This document shows positions 38,111 to 52,036 of a stretch of 64,000 nt of DNA, piece after piece. The stretch is taken from positions 20,772,946 through 20,836,945 of the forward strand of contig NC_136000.1 in the NCBI RefSeq assembly GCF_048128805.1, read 5' to 3'. This stretch comes from Centroberyx gerrardi. Lineage: Eukaryota > Chordata > Actinopteri > Beryciformes > Berycidae. The notes beneath the pieces were generated by a model that had not been told where the DNA came from, made no database searches, and worked only from the letters and a program-made list of their open reading frames with translations. Position numbers and translations under genes: made by a program. Each line of letters opens with the position of its first letter. Within the stretch, counting starts at the first letter, position 1.

Positions 38111-38399
38111 GATCTGAGAGACTGCACGAGTTTTTTCTCTCTCTCTCACTCTACCCCTCCTCCTCCTCTCGATCTCTCTCACCCACACAGAAACACACCC
38201 TCCTAGTCACTCCCATCTCTCTCTCTCTCTCGCTCTCTCACTCTCCTTCTCCCTCTCTTTAACCCCGCCCTGACACACTCTGTTGACAGAGCAGGTACCT
38301 CCTCTTTTCCAGGTAGTTGGAGTGAAAGAGTGCTGTCGTCTTTCTCTGTCTCTGTATCGTCTCTCCCAGTTTTTCTCTTTCTTATTCACTATATCCTCC

Positions 38400-41300
38400 G
38401 ATAACACAAGGGGTTATTTGTAGGAAAACACAGTCTCCATGTTTGTGTATGTTTTTGTGTGTATTTATATGTGTGTGTGTCAGTGACATGTAACCTGAGG
38501 CTGTAGACTTTCACCCTCTGGCCTCCAGTCACATGAACAGCTGATTATACAAATTAGTCTCTCAGGTGATTTCTTCCTTTTCCTGAAATGAGGTCATAGT
38601 CCAGTGGACCAGGTGCAATAGGAGTGTGTGTCTGTGTGTGTGTTTGAGTAGGACAACGCCCTGTGGGAAAATGAGAGAACAGAGCAACCTAAATCTGACC
38701 ATTCTGGCCCAGAGAACAACACATGTACAAACACTATCACAACAAAAGACTATTCCATTATAGAAATATGGTAGAGGACACTTTGTAAGCTACTCAACAG
38801 TCCTAAACTGTTCCTATCTCAGCACCCCCCCCCTCACACACACACAGACACACACACACACACAATCCCCCTGACACACACACACACAGCCAAGACCTGC
38901 GTGACCAATGGGACAGGCAGAGTGTGTGGGAGCCCCTCAGCATGAGCCGAGGCCTGTTTTCTATTAACACCTGTCCCTCTCTCCCTCTATCTCCATATCT
39001 CCCTCTATCTCAAATTCGACCCATTTTTTGCCTATTTTTCTTCCCCCCCTTGCCATCCCTCCCCCTCCCCCCACCTGAAACTAAAGACTGGCCACTGAGA
39101 CTTGGCCTGATACCAAGTAGACCTGTTGAATCTAAATAGCTCAGACTGTATTGTCCCTCATGGCCATCCTGAAAACACCAAAACCATTCATACACTGAGT
39201 AAAAAATGGTGGATAGATTAAGGCTACAGGCCAACCTATTTGTGCATGATGAATAAGAAAAGGAGTAAGCATACAGTAATAGCCTAAGCACTGGGTCTGC
39301 TGTTGTCAGCTCTTACTGCAAGCTTACTGTGCATCCTCCAGACCGGCAGTACTGTGTGCAAAATGAACCCCTTCATGAATAAAACAAACTATGACACAGC
39401 TTTAGTAGGGATGGGCATGATTAATCAAGTTATCAAAATACACACTGATATGTTTGTTTTTTGTATGATTAATGTAGAACAATTTAATGGATTGTTAATT
39501 AACTTCTGTCAATCCTTTTCCTTGCACCAATTTTAATCCTCTTTCTGACCATTTCACGATTTGGTCCATGGCTAATTAATTTCTCAGGATTTCAGACAAG
39601 GCATGACTGTTCCCTCCATTCGTCCAATCATTTATCTTGTGCGAGCCAAGCACATTGAATGAAAAGCAGTTATAAAATAAATGCTCAGAAAAACGTGGTA
39701 GGTAGATTCTGATTCTGGGGTAATGATGTCCAGAAGCTTAACTTAAAAAGTGGAATGACCAGCCAGAAGTAATGCAGGAACCGCTAATGTCAAAACCTAA
39801 TGCCAGTTTCAAAATTCACGCTCATCTCTTAATTTTCAACGACATTATTGTACAACAAAAAAGTGTTGAAAGAATAACTTACCATTTGCTACTATGTAAG
39901 ACCACTGTGGTTATGGAACTGAGAGCCACATGCCACAATTTGATAGCAGTAGACAGCTGATTAGGCCTTGCGTTCATTCTGCATTCATGTGACTTCAGAC
40001 TGTGTTCCCAGCAGGCTAATGAGGACACGCTGTTACAGCGCCTAATAATCAGTGTGCGCACTGTATAAAGCAGATGCTCCAAAAATAGATTTCTTGGATT
40101 AATTGCATTAATTTGATGAATTAAATCACGCAAACAAAAGAGCGCACTGAAAAATGTCCACCCCTAGCTTTTAGCCAGGCTGAGTCAGAGAGGCCCTCGG
40201 AGAGTCAATTCACATCTAGGCCTGTTTCACTCTTCCCTCTACAAAGTAAAGCTTTTGGCACATCTAAGAGCTGTGTTGTCGGACAAATCACTTAAACCAC
40301 ACTCTAAAATAAAAAGGGAAGTAAAGTGGGGGGGGAAAGCCCCTGAGGCATGGCTTAGGTACCGAGGGCCACAGCGAGAAAAGGCCAAGGCGCCAAAGAG
40401 AAGTGACGTTTTAAAAGCAACAGCACCAGAGAGAAGTAACTACACTTTATGGATCCTGGCCATTGTCACTCAAGTGGATCACTGGGGCCAATTAAGTGCC
40501 TGTCAATCATCAGACCCACACCAAGTTTATCTGAGGGCTGTTTTTGTTACTCAGCTCTAAAGAAGTGAGTAAGCAAAGGTTAAAAGGAGGGTGAGTCGTC
40601 CTTATTAGTTTGAGGGAAATCAGAGCGGTGGGTAACGGTATTGTGATGAGGAGGATTATCAGTCCAAAGACTTAACTGACACCTTCCAGGCATTCCTGAG
40701 GGCACCTCCCACCGCCGTACCTCCCTCACCCCTCCCTCCCCTGCTGAACCCCACAGATCATCCCTCTTTTTTTCCTGAGTGACTCAAACATTCTTGCAAC
40801 CCCCTTTCCTCCTCCTCCTCCTCCTCCTCCCACCTTCCTCGGCATCCAGCAAAGAAGCAAAAGAAAACACAGATGAGGTCTAAAAAGCTTTATAATCTAC
40901 GCATTCAGCAGAAATCCTGCCTCATTTCCTCCTCCTTCACCGTCTATCCTAAGCACACAAAGGGAGAAAGTGGTCTCAAATCCATAGTCCAGATAGCCCT
41001 TTGACTGCCTTCAATCATAGCCTACTAATAAGTTAATACCTCGACAAGGGAGAGGTATAAATCTGCCCAAAGAGTGGTAAGTCGGCCGTAACTCAGCTCA
41101 GAGAAGACAGAAAGATGGCTCTCAGACTGAGAAATAGACTGGTTGGGTCTGGCAGCAGCTCAATAGGTTCTGTGGAGGGGAGCAGAGAGAGGGGGATACA
41201 TGCTGATAGTCTCTTTGTTGGCCATTATGCACCGGGCCTGAATAGTATTAAGTTGGTGCTACGCCTTACCCCTCCCCCTCTCCGATGTTGAGACCCCCCC

Positions 41301-41965
41301 TCCTCCTATCCCTCTCTTTATTCTGGCTTTCGCTGAAAACAGCCTTCAACAGGTGGAGAACAGGACAGTCAAGACTAGACAGTGAATAGAGCGAGAATAT
41401 AAGCTCTATTCTCAGAATCGCAAACAACTTACAAACTCCTGAACTTTTGTTGACATTGGTTTTCATAGTCATGGCAAGTAAGGCAAGGTAGTAATGCTCT
41501 GTTTGTGCCAAACAGGCCTAAGTATAGCATTGCTGTCTCATTATGGTCAGGGTAATGCCACTGCTCCAGTAGTGTAGCTATGCCTTGTGTATCATTATGA
41601 CAGGCAAGATGGCTTTCGCTAGCAAAGGTAATTGCACTGTTCAGACTTTAAATATAGCACATCCCACACCAAGATCAGACAAAGACCTTTGTTTTCTTCC
41701 CCGAAACCTGGCTTAGGAGATGATTCGTGTTTTGGAAGCAGATGAATCTCACTATATCATCTCTTTACAAACAACAACCACTGTATTGACTATGTATTAC
41801 TTTATACCAAGGTGAAGCTGAGGACAGAGGGATGACAGAGGAGTACAAAATAAAAGAGTGGGGAAGAGAGGGTCAACTTAATCGACACATACACTGCTGG
41901 TAAACAAACTTTGTATTGCTCCGACAACAAACAAGGATAGGAAAAAACAAACACAAAAATGTGCA

Positions 41966-42000
<35 letters not shown>

Positions 42001-42450
42001 CCTCGCCTTTCTCATTGAGCATTCTTTTTCAGGCTGCACTAACGAAGCACATGAGAGAGTCTTGGTTGGCTTTTAGAAGCTTCCAAGTTGTCAAGATTCT
42101 GGCCAAACTTTGGCATCCTCTCTCCACCATCTCTTTTTCTCCCTCTTTATTCAGAACCGGTCCAGACTGGCTGAGGTCAAAGTTATCACCACTCAAAAAA
42201 CAATGTGACCATTAAGATGTCCAATTGTTGCATTTTTGAAGGGTTATATGACAAGCTACTTTCATTTCACAGGTGAAATAACAAGTTTGGACCTACATCT
42301 GTAGTGTTAAGCATCCTTCATTGCTTTCAAGCTAACCTGTTAGATGTAGCTAACGAGAGCCTCATTTATGTCTCATGTCTCATGTTTGTTTTCATCCTAC
42401 TGCTGGGCCTATAGTCTCTCTCTCTCTCTCTCTCTCTCACTCTCTCTGTC
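38400..42450. other. Non-coding stretch, no gene seen
   Basis: Contains TG and CA tracts (38470-38480, 38830-38890, 41970-41998) and a (CCT)n tract at 40809-40830. Short open frames show no domains. Confidence 0.5.
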
Positions 42451-42453
42451 TCT

Positions 42454-42740
42454 CTGGAGGTAAAGCTGCACCATTACTGTCACACTGTGCTGCTCAGCAT
42501 TGTTCCTCTCACTAAAAAGGAAACAGGCTACAGCCAGCCTGTTTGGTACTGGGAGGCAGAAAGCTGTGATGGTGGTAAGACTGTGAGGAAGATGAGGTGG
42601 AGATAGTCCCTCCACACACACACACCACACACAGAGTTGGATGGGACGATGGGGATGGAGCCGGGCCTGGTGACCCGCTCACTACTTGTCCCCTTCGTGA
42701 CTCTGACTCAACTCAATCCCCAACCACTATCTTCTTTTCA

Positions 42741-42776
<36 letters not shown>
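42454..42776 (+). repeat. Left arm of a ~310-bp inverted duplication
   Basis: The segment from CTGGAGGTAAAGCTG through the GGATGGAGCCGGGCCTGGTG block to the TC-repeat end is the reverse complement, with scattered substitutions and small indels, of 46331-46646. Forty-nine shared residues in one translated frame of each arm differ at only a few positions, which shows how similar the arms are. No coding function is implied. Confidence 0.92.
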
Positions 42777-45700
42777 ATGCAAGGAGGCTCTCAGTGGGCC
42801 GGAGAACAAAAGCCGGGTTAGATCAACAAGATTTTCCAGACAGTGACCTCCCCCATACAAGCCTCTGGTCCTGGTTATGCCAGGGACTTCTGGGGACAGA
42901 AGGGGGGGACCCAACCCACGGGCTACAACACTGGCCAATGCACACCATGCACAGAGAGAGAGAGAGAGAGAGAGAGACACAGACAGACAGACAGAAGGGA
43001 GGGAAAGTTGAGCTACAAATAGAGTTACACAAAAAGAACCACAATGAGCGTGATAGTCAGATGCTGCCGAGACAAGGTATTAGCCTACATGGGGGGTTGA
43101 AGTGTTGGATTGATGATGATCTCAGTAATAACAAAAGCCGATGGAGGGGGCACTGGATGGACAGGAAGTACGGGTTAGGGAGAGGGGAGCTGTCAGGTGG
43201 TTGCGGGTCAGGGGTCGGGGGTGAACAAAAGCTATGTAAGCCCCACACAGACCCAGGGAGAGGCCCCCCAGGCGCACACACCGACACCCTGTCTGTCCGC
43301 CTACACCTCTTTCCCCACCTCAGGCTGTCTCCCGTTCGCCTGACAACGTATTCATAAATGTGTTTGTCTTCGTCTAAATGCTTTTCTATTTGTCCTCCAT
43401 ATAGGCTAAGCCATCACTCTCACTCTTCTGTCTGTTTATTCCAAAGAGCTTTTATAATACTGGTCTATTCCGTTGACTGTCTAGGGGAAAGGGCTATCCA
43501 AACACCTGCAGGAACAATAGCATTTAAAAGCTTTCCCTGCACTAGGCCTGTCATCTCTTTCCTTCTGCGGCTTTACCAGATCAAAGGACAGCTCTAGCTG
43601 TGCTACGGTGAGAAAGTCAGCGTTGTAGCTAAAATCATCTCCCTATAAGCATATGTACACACAAACATACATGCACGCATGCATGTGCCCACACACACAC
43701 ACACACACACACACACTGTATGATGATACTGACGCATAAAGAAGCTGGATCCCTCTAATCATGTCATCCTCACAACAGACTTTGTAGTTTTCATACTGAA
43801 GAAGAGGAAATGTAAAAAAGATTCACCAGAAGCTGAAGTGCAGACACTTACAGACCTGTTGAATTTTAACAAGGCTGGTGCCACTGCCATCACCATCTTT
43901 ATCGGATGGTAGAGGGTTTGAGTGTGTGCTGGAGTGGGTACGGGCATGAGACTGAATTAATGACGGATTTATGTGCGTGTGTGTGTGTGTCTGTGGATAT
44001 GCCGGATTACTAATTAGTGCTTAGACAGAGGCCATATGTGTGGAAGTCTGTGCGTCTCTCCCACATATCTCCCACATATCCCCATCCGTTTCTGCGTAAC
44101 GCCATCAGCAGGAATGTGAGGATTGTCGGGTCAGCAGTGGTGACATCATAGCAGCCCGTCAGAAGCAACAGCCAGGCCTCAGTGCCAGTTTCCTCTTGAT
44201 TGCATCAGCCGTGCAATAACACACTGTGGATCGATGACACCCACTCCAGCCCTGCTTCCCTGCTCACTTTATGAGTCTTCAGACACGCAAACACTCGATA
44301 CAGACACGCAAACAATTAATGAAGGTATATTTTACAATATTCAGTAACAAGAATTTCCCCACCACCGTGCAGCCTTTACGTCTAACGCGGTTGCCAGCAG
44401 GTAACAAAAGACATGAAATGCATCCATGGCGGCCTAGTTTGTGGCTTCGGCCGTCAACATGGTCTACCTTTTTAAAAAAGCCCTGCAGGAGGACGTTACA
44501 CCACATGTAGGCTTCACTGAGACTCTAGACCATTCACCTGCTTTAAATGGTCTAAGGTCAACAGCCTTACATAAGTGGCACCACTGTTTACAAAGAGACA
44601 ATAGTATAGCCTTGGGGGACGCAGAACTAGGTGAAGCAAAGTGTGCACATGTAGGACCGGTTTTTACATCAATGATGCTTTTCTCATTATTTCCTATCTG
44701 TGGTCATATCAGAAACAAAGGTCGGTGAACCTTGCTAGCCCAATATGTTGACCTAGATTACTCTCATTAATATCTGTCACTTCTGCCACTGACAGACTCT
44801 TCCTTTATGCGTTACTTCTCTGCGTGAGGGTCAAGTGTCAGAGAACAGATGCTGTTGCGTGTGTGCGTGTGCGTGCAGAGGATCCTCCAGGTCATCAGAT
44901 AAAGTGCACCTGAGGGAGTGGCTGGGATCAGGCTTTCAGCGTTGCCACGGAAACCGAAAACACAGAAGCGACCACCTGGTTGGTGGAGCCCAAGCAGGGT
45001 AGCTGAGAGGGCACCACTTCAGGACGGTTACCATGCCAAAAATCACACAGAGTGGCCCGATTCCAAAAACGCAGCCCGTATCGTGTTTGTGCCGCGAAGA
45101 GGCGAGCGGAGCAGGGAGCGCACAGCTGTTGAATCTTTCATGGAACATAAAAAAGAACTAAGCCATTGTAGCTACTGCTCTCGTTATAGCGCAGACAAAT
45201 TTCACCCCATCTAGACTTTGCAGGTTATGTCCCCATGCTTTTAGTTGTAGTCTGTCCTGTAGGACAGTTACAGAAGACAATCCAACCAAGCTGGAAGACA
45301 GTGCGTTGTTGTTTGAGTTCGGTGTCATACCACAACAAATGCATCAAAATCCATATCAGACACACACTGTATGTTAGTAGCCAGAGCACAACCCTAACAC
45401 TGCCGCTAAAGAGCTTTGAATGAGTCGTCATCAGCTTAATATCACATAATCTAATAGCATATGATCACAGTGCTAAGCCAGCATATTCCTAAGAATCTCA
45501 AGTGATGTTACCATGGTGACTAATACCATCGATAAGAGCATCTGTCAGAACAATATACAGGAGTGACTTCAATTCAACTTAAAATCCAGAGCAACTTTAA
45601 AATGAATAGCAACTGTTTTATAGTCTTGTCTTTGCTGTTTACTATGTATCATTTCCACAATCGTGAAAACAGTTTTAGCAATGTAGTCAACTGCAAAAGA

Positions 45701-45780
45701 AACAAAAAAGAAAGTGTAAACTCAGGAAAAAACAAAACAAAAGCAACCGCACTAAAACCTCAGCAAACAAGGCCATTTGT
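42777..45780. other. Spacer of the inverted duplication, no gene seen
   Basis: Contains GA/TC tracts (42955-42976) and CA tracts (43690-43716). The 187-residue plus frame at 42794-43357 crosses a GA repeat and has no domain; it is not called. Confidence 0.5.
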
Positions 45781-45789
45781 TTCACTCAC

Positions 45790-45923
45790 CTCCTGCAGGC
45801 TAATGGTCTCTCTGACTGCCTGCCTGATGAAAAAGGAGAAGAGGGAGAGGAGGAAGAGGGAGAAACAACCCTGTCACTGTCTCTGTGTGTCGTGCTGCTG
45901 CGCTACCTGATCCACTGGAGCCT

Positions 45924-45995
<72 letters not shown>

Positions 45996-46004
45996 GAGAG
46001 AGAG

Positions 46005-46038
<34 letters not shown>

Positions 46039-46090
46039 TCAGAGCAATGGAAAGGGGAGGGGGCAGCAGCAGAGAAAAGTGAAGTGGTGC
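45790..46090 (-). other. Candidate untranslated first exon (rassf7?) near 46 kb
   Basis: A minus-strand donor, GCAGGAG|GTGAGTGAA, lies at 45790/45789. Upstream, on the same strand, an inverted CCAAT motif (ATTGGCC at about 46138-46144) sits roughly 50 bp beyond a GC-richer block (46085-46115), as in a TATA-less promoter. The exon would include a long (CT)n/(GT)n tract (45928-46034). Joining to the acceptor at 21881 would need a 24-kb intron. Confidence 0.3.
45928..46034. repeat. Compound (GA)n-(CA)n microsatellite
   Basis: About 37 GA units with one GG interruption, then TCACAC...(CA)n. Translated frames give only RERERE and HTHTHT. Confidence 0.97.
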
Positions 46091-46330
46091 CGCCATTCCC
46101 CGTCACCCTGGAAACCAACGCTCTTTCAAAGAAATCGGCCAATGGCAAACACCAGCAATTGTGTTCAGACAAAAAGTCACATGACTGCCGAAACACCGCT
46201 CCCTACGCACAGAGTGAGAGGGAAAGGAAAAAAGAAGGGTGGGGTGGGGTGGGGGGGGGTAAAAAGAGACAAAAAGGAAAAATAAAGAGACAAGGACAGA
46301 TAGAGGGTGGAAGATATTGACATTGGCTAT

Positions 46331-46646
46331 GCAGAGAGAGAGAGAAAGAGAGAGAGACAGAGAGAAATGAAAAGAATATAGTGGTTGGGGATTGAGTTAA
46401 GTCAGAGTCACGTAGGGGACAGGTAGTGAGCGGGTCACCAGGCCCGGCTCCATCCCCGTTGTCCCATCCAGCTCTGTGTTGGGATGGCGGGGACTATCTC
46501 CACCTCATCTTCCTCACAGTCCCACCACCATCACAGCTTTCTGCCTCCCAGTACCAAACAGGCTGGCTGTAGCCTATTTCCTTTTCAGTGAGAGGAACAA
46601 TGCTGAGCAGCACAGTGTGACGCTAATGATACAGCTTTACCTCCAG
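46331..46646 (-). repeat. Right arm of a ~310-bp inverted duplication
   Basis: Reverse complement of 42454-42776. The arms enclose a 3.55-kb spacer that contains a candidate rassf7 first exon (45790-46090) and a long GA/CA microsatellite. Confidence 0.92.
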
Positions 46647-46691
46647 CTGACACGCTCAAACATTACCTGTCAGCTTCCGTATTAGGCTATT

Positions 46692-46883
46692 TATACACTC
46701 GGTGTACAAAATATTTGGAACTCCTTCCTGCTATTGAGGTGCACCCCGTTGTGCAAAGCCCACGTGTTGATTGCCAAGAGGACGACAACTCTTTAACCTG
46801 TCTCCTCACCTTCATCTCTATCTTTCCTTCATGACTGAAGTGGATTTAATAGGCAAAATCGGTAAGGGATCAGAGCTTTCACC
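46692..46883. mobile_element. Truncated Tc1-like element fragment
   Basis: It starts TATACACTCGGTGTACAAAATATTTGGAAC, then CCTTCCTGCTATTGAGGTGCACCCC, a terminus common in fish Tc1-like elements. It jumps to the internal subterminal text TTTAACCTGTCTCCTCACC and GAAGTGGATTTAATAGG. The central part and far terminus are missing. Confidence 0.65.
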
Positions 46884-46889
46884 AAATAA

Positions 46890-48207
46890 ACCACCAATAA
46901 ATTTCGACATGAGTTGAGTAAACGGCTGGCATTGGAAACACCGGCACTTCCTTAGCCCAAAATTAGTTTTCTTATTTTACCCTGCACCCTAAACAAAAAG
47001 ACAAATCTAAAACCATTTTGTGTATATTTTTATTTTATTTAAGTTAGTTTTACCAGTTTTTTTCAGTCTAGTTTTTATTTTTCTTTCAGTTTACAACAAT
47101 GTTTTTAACACCTACGTTTCGTCTTAGTTTTAGTTCACTATAATAACCTCAGTTATGGCTTGATTTATGAAAGTCCATTTGAATGCGCGGTGTGTAATGT
47201 CATCATTTTGCACTCTGGAAACTAGGGGAAAAAATTACAGCTAGACTTTATAGCGTAGATTCCCAATAGAACATTGAAATGGCGCAAGTTACAGATGTTG
47301 GGCAGTAGGTTATTACCCAAACCGAAATCACGCATCTATCACTTTCTCAGCAACAGACACTTGAGCACAATCATCTGCCTCGTAATACGTCGCCTCAGCC
47401 CCACTAAATTACCCTACTTCAGCAATGGGAGACAGGTCTCTTTCTCAGAAAACCATTTAACAAGTGAAAAGGGCCCAATTACCCCTCTACAGTGTGGATG
47501 TGACAGGACAGCTGATGAGCCATGGACAGACACGGCAGCAAAGCCAGCAGCATCTAACACATGGGCAGCAATGACAAGCCCTAAGCCTCTAGCATTGATT
47601 CATCTAAAAAGGTAATGGAGAGGACTAACTGAGGATTAACAATCCTGTATCAGCTTGTCAATAGATAAAAAGCACATTCTGGCTCTGGGCTTACCAATAG
47701 ATTCTTTGGATATTCTTCTGGATGGAACATGTATCCTGGAGATTAGGCCAAGTCATAAAATGACATCAAAACCATAGCGTGATTCAGCTCCGCAAGAGAG
47801 CAGAATAATAGGGTACGGTGTGCAATACTAATCTGTTTTGTTCAGTAAACTGGACTGGCCTAGCAGTATTGAACCGACATGAAAGACACTGAGGTTGCAG
47901 GGCTACGTTTAGACTTTTATGATGTTTAATCAAACAACATATGAGTCATTGCTTGATGAGAGCATCACAAGACGACAGGCAGTCCAGATGAAGTTTACCT
48001 CTACCATATGTTGGAATGGTTTATCAGAAAGAGAACATTGATACAAACAGTGGTAGAGAGCTTGGGTGGAAGAAATAAAGGAAGAATCTCAGACAGCTCT
48101 ATCATTAAGTTGGCAAGAGATCCTCTGAGGGAGTGGTCATTAGGTCATGCCAATAAGATGCCTGTCACAAAGCCACCATGATAAACTTGGAGTCTGAAGG
48201 TTAAGTA

Positions 48208-48244
<37 letters not shown>

Positions 48245-51200
48245 TCGTCAGCTGGCAGACAAGCCTTTTTGTGTTCTCCAGTGTGAAAGCAGCTGGACAG
48301 ATGAGTCACCATGGAGGGATTTCATAGAGAGAGGAGGGGAGAAAGAAGTCAAGCAACTAAACACTTGACTGTCAAGCTTTTGTTCCACTTTTCAATTTAT
48401 TCCTGCAGTATGACCAGAGCTGCAAATGTATTCATATCTTGGGAAAATACTCCACAGCATAAAATTGATTTTCAGTGCAGCACTAAGCCTAAATCCGTTC
48501 CCAGAATCAGCGATATCTGGCTGTCTAAATTTAATTTTGCCCAGCTATATCATCAGGCTCTCAGTGCATCTAAGAGTTTTGGATTGAATGTGATCAGTTT
48601 GAATGGATAGAAGGAGATAATGGTGAAGATGACCAGAACAAAAAAAGACTTAAGAACAATAGGATCTCTCTCTTTCTCACTCAGTCACACACATACAAAC
48701 AGCACCTGACAAAAGGCAGCCATGCATCGCCCTTGGCATCCTCTCCCTTTACACAGGGATGAGCCAGTGAATACTGCGCACTCATTACAAAAACATAGTT
48801 CCCCCTTTTCCAAACATACATACCCTAAATAAATAAATAGTTAAATACATAAACAAACAAATAAATAAATAAAGAATGTTATAGCTAAGACCTGAAATGC
48901 TTTCTGCAGCAGATATTCACTTGGTTGCACACTAACATAATATAGGCCTGGGGTTCCCAAACTTTTCCATGTCAAGGGTCACCAGATAGAGCTACAGTCT
49001 CTACAGTAGGTGGGATAACAGTGGAGAGTGTGAAACATCTGATGAGAATAGACATTGTCATTTACTCCTAGTTTGGGAACCAGTGATTTAGGTTAAAAAC
49101 AGGTCTGACTATCGTATTCTAACAATTGCCATCATTCAAGTCACAAATGTTAGTTACGTAATGTATTTAGCTAACATTTAGCATAACTGATTTTTGCACA
49201 GGTTAATTTTAAAAGATGCAAAATGACTTAGGTAACAGTAATGCTTCTGCTTTGGGCAATATTGCTATAGTTCAAATGGCAAGCCGGTTAAACTAACTCA
49301 CGGCATGTTAACCCGACAGCTAACTTAACTTATCTAACAGTGAACAACACAGTGGAGAAAGTTTTATCCCAGTTTTAGCCCGTCGTCATCCTGCAGGTGC
49401 AACGGTCTGAGCAGCTCTAGTCAACACTAAGTTGCGTTACTCACCAACGGAAAAAATCTTCGACTTTCACATTAGTTTGGCAGGAAACACAAGGTGCAAA
49501 CATAGATATTGCAACTTGTAGGCGATGTGGTGGTCATTGTTGCTGCGACAACCGAAGGCTTCATCTCCGTCCTCAGCTGAGTCCGCCAGTGTCAAGCCAG
49601 GCAGAAGAAAAAAGCTGGACGTCCGGTCAGAATTTTCAAAATAAAGGCCCTATTGAAGACCATGTAAGTTCTTTTTGGAGTAATGCAAAGTACAACAGTG
49701 AAAAGAAGAATAGATTTAATTTCAGTATAGTCATAGCCATATGTGCCTATGCAAGATGCCATAGGAATGCCAGAAACACAAAGCTCCTGATTCCTCATTG
49801 TCAGTCTCCGAGCAACAGCACCAGCTGACATCTTAGAGGGGTGGTGACCTGGGAATTTACCCATACTAAACATGATGAAAAGCTGTAGCAACATATGCCT
49901 TTACGAATTCCCAGACACACTGCATTTTTTACATTGCAAAAAGATATGTGCTAGATTTTTCATTAAACCATGCCGCTCAGTACTAATTCAGGTTGGGGAA
50001 TAGACTAGACTAAGTTTGTATGTAACATGTTTACAGCAGTAGGCCTAACCTTTATTCTAAAAAGTGGCAACAGTAAAACGTCTATGTCAAAGTTAACTAG
50101 TCAAATTACACTAGGGTACTTTGTTGGATTTGGCCTTATCCAATGGACATGTAACTAATTACAAATTTATATAGGTAGGCTTGTAACGGATTACATTCTG
50201 AAAGTCACCCACCTGCCATTTCCCTACTAAATCTGATTTCTTTGACATGGGGACAGTTGACTTGATTCATAGTGGCCATGCATATTTAGTTATGTCTTAC
50301 AAAATGTTGCAGAGATGTTTAGAGTTTCTCTTCCAAATGTATTTTTCCTTGCAGGTGTTCTTTGAGCACATATTTCTGCTAGATGATGAAGAGGAGGTAT
50401 TAGAGGACGAACCAAACTTTCTCTTTTTCCTTTCCAAGTTGGTGTTGTTGGTGCCTCACGTGAAACTATCCTTAACAAGAGTTGTTGAGTCACGTTTTGA
50501 AGTAAAATGTCCATGTGACTTAGTCAACATAAGCAAAACTAAAAGAAATCTGGTATTCTCTTCACAAAGTGCCATCGCTGCTCTGCCACAAGGCTTATAA
50601 AAATTTGAAAAAGAATCACAATCCCTTGCCTGTGCTGAAAGCAGAATGCGATAACAGGTACTTCTGGCTTTGTTCTGTTGGAATGAATAGATTATTAAGC
50701 ATATTATTAAGCCGTCATCCTTTTCTAAAAGCATGCCAAGATGTAATATAAAATTGATGCATGCAGGATTAGTAGGCCAACAGAGCACAGGTTGCAGTCC
50801 CACAGCATTTCCTTTCTTCCTTCTTAGCAACAGGTAATTCCCAGTGCCTCTTGTTGCTCATAGTTACTAAACACATGACCTTGAAACAGAATGAGTGGAA
50901 AATGCAGAACTTGCTTCAACATATTAATTCAGTACAAAACCAAAGGAATGCCTCATGGTGTTATTGCTTTTGTATAACTTGTAATTGAGAGTATGATCAT
51001 CCTAAACCTCTCCATACACTGTGAAGTTGCTTTTTATCTGATTCTTTATCACTTCAGTTTGCTTCATTCCTAAAATCACAAAAGCACAAGAATACAGCTG
51101 TAGTTCAATATGTTCTAGACTGATAAAAGTAATTTTCTGATACAAACTCGGAACAGCTTAATGCTTTTTTGTGTTTGCATGCATGCCAATTGCAGTGCTA

Positions 51201-51951
51201 ACAGTTTTAACAGGTACATTAGTTGTTACAGCACACAGTTTCATCATCCCTAGCATAATCCGAGAATATTGGATTAAATTCAAACAGTTGTAAATATGGG
51301 AGTAATTGTGTTTATCTTTATGCTATTTCTATAGGCTACACCTTTATTAACTACATGTCTGCATATGGTTGTAAAGTTGTCAACATAAATTGAGTTATGA
51401 AGTCTAAATACCTTGCAGGGAATGGAATGTTCCTTCCGGCAGGATTCTGTTGTCTTCCATACTGTAAAACAGCTTCTCCTGGGCTTGTCTGAACTCATAC
51501 TGTAGGCATTTCCAGTTGCAAAGCCTCCCGGTAAAACTGGCTTGTCTCAAGCCAGTACAAGAAGAAAGTTTCCTATCATAATTATCTGAAAATTGCATTC
51601 ATTTTCCATGACAAAGCTGTGGTGGCGTGTGCTGGTTTGTCACAAAGTGCTTCTCTGTAATATAATTACACCCATCTTCTTGGCTGCAGTTACTGCCAGG
51701 CAATACTATGCATCAGGCTGGTGGTGACTTATTATATGCACTTCCCGTCTCCGATAGCTTTGATGGAGTCTGTTGGGGACTGTAACTGCAACCTACCTGA
51801 CATGATCATGAATCTCATCCAATCACAGCACCCAAACAGTTATTTCTGCCGGTGCTATTCACAGCATGTGTTGACACAGTTTTCCCCACTTCAGTCAGTT
51901 AACAAGTCAGAGACGTATGCATCTTATATTCATTGTGTGTCTGTGTTTGCC

Positions 51952-51984
<33 letters not shown>

Positions 51985-51999
51985 GTGTGTGAGAGTGAA

Positions 52000-52036
<37 letters not shown>

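Noticed and set aside
42454..42630. Shared peptide in the two inverted arms considered as a conserved gene
   Set aside because: Similarity follows from DNA duplication; the frame is short, ends in repeats and has no homology I can recognise.
42794..43357. 187-residue plus-strand open frame
   Set aside because: Crosses a GA microsatellite (Arg-Glu repeats) with no domain; sits next to the inverted-duplication arm.
44918..45214. 98-residue plus-strand frame
   Set aside because: Basic composition looks protein-like, but there is no recognised motif, no splice signals and no promoter; it may be chance.
47030..47150. A/T-rich segment resembling a fish transposon end
   Set aside because: Only a short degenerate match in style to known repeat tails; no second terminus or target duplication seen.
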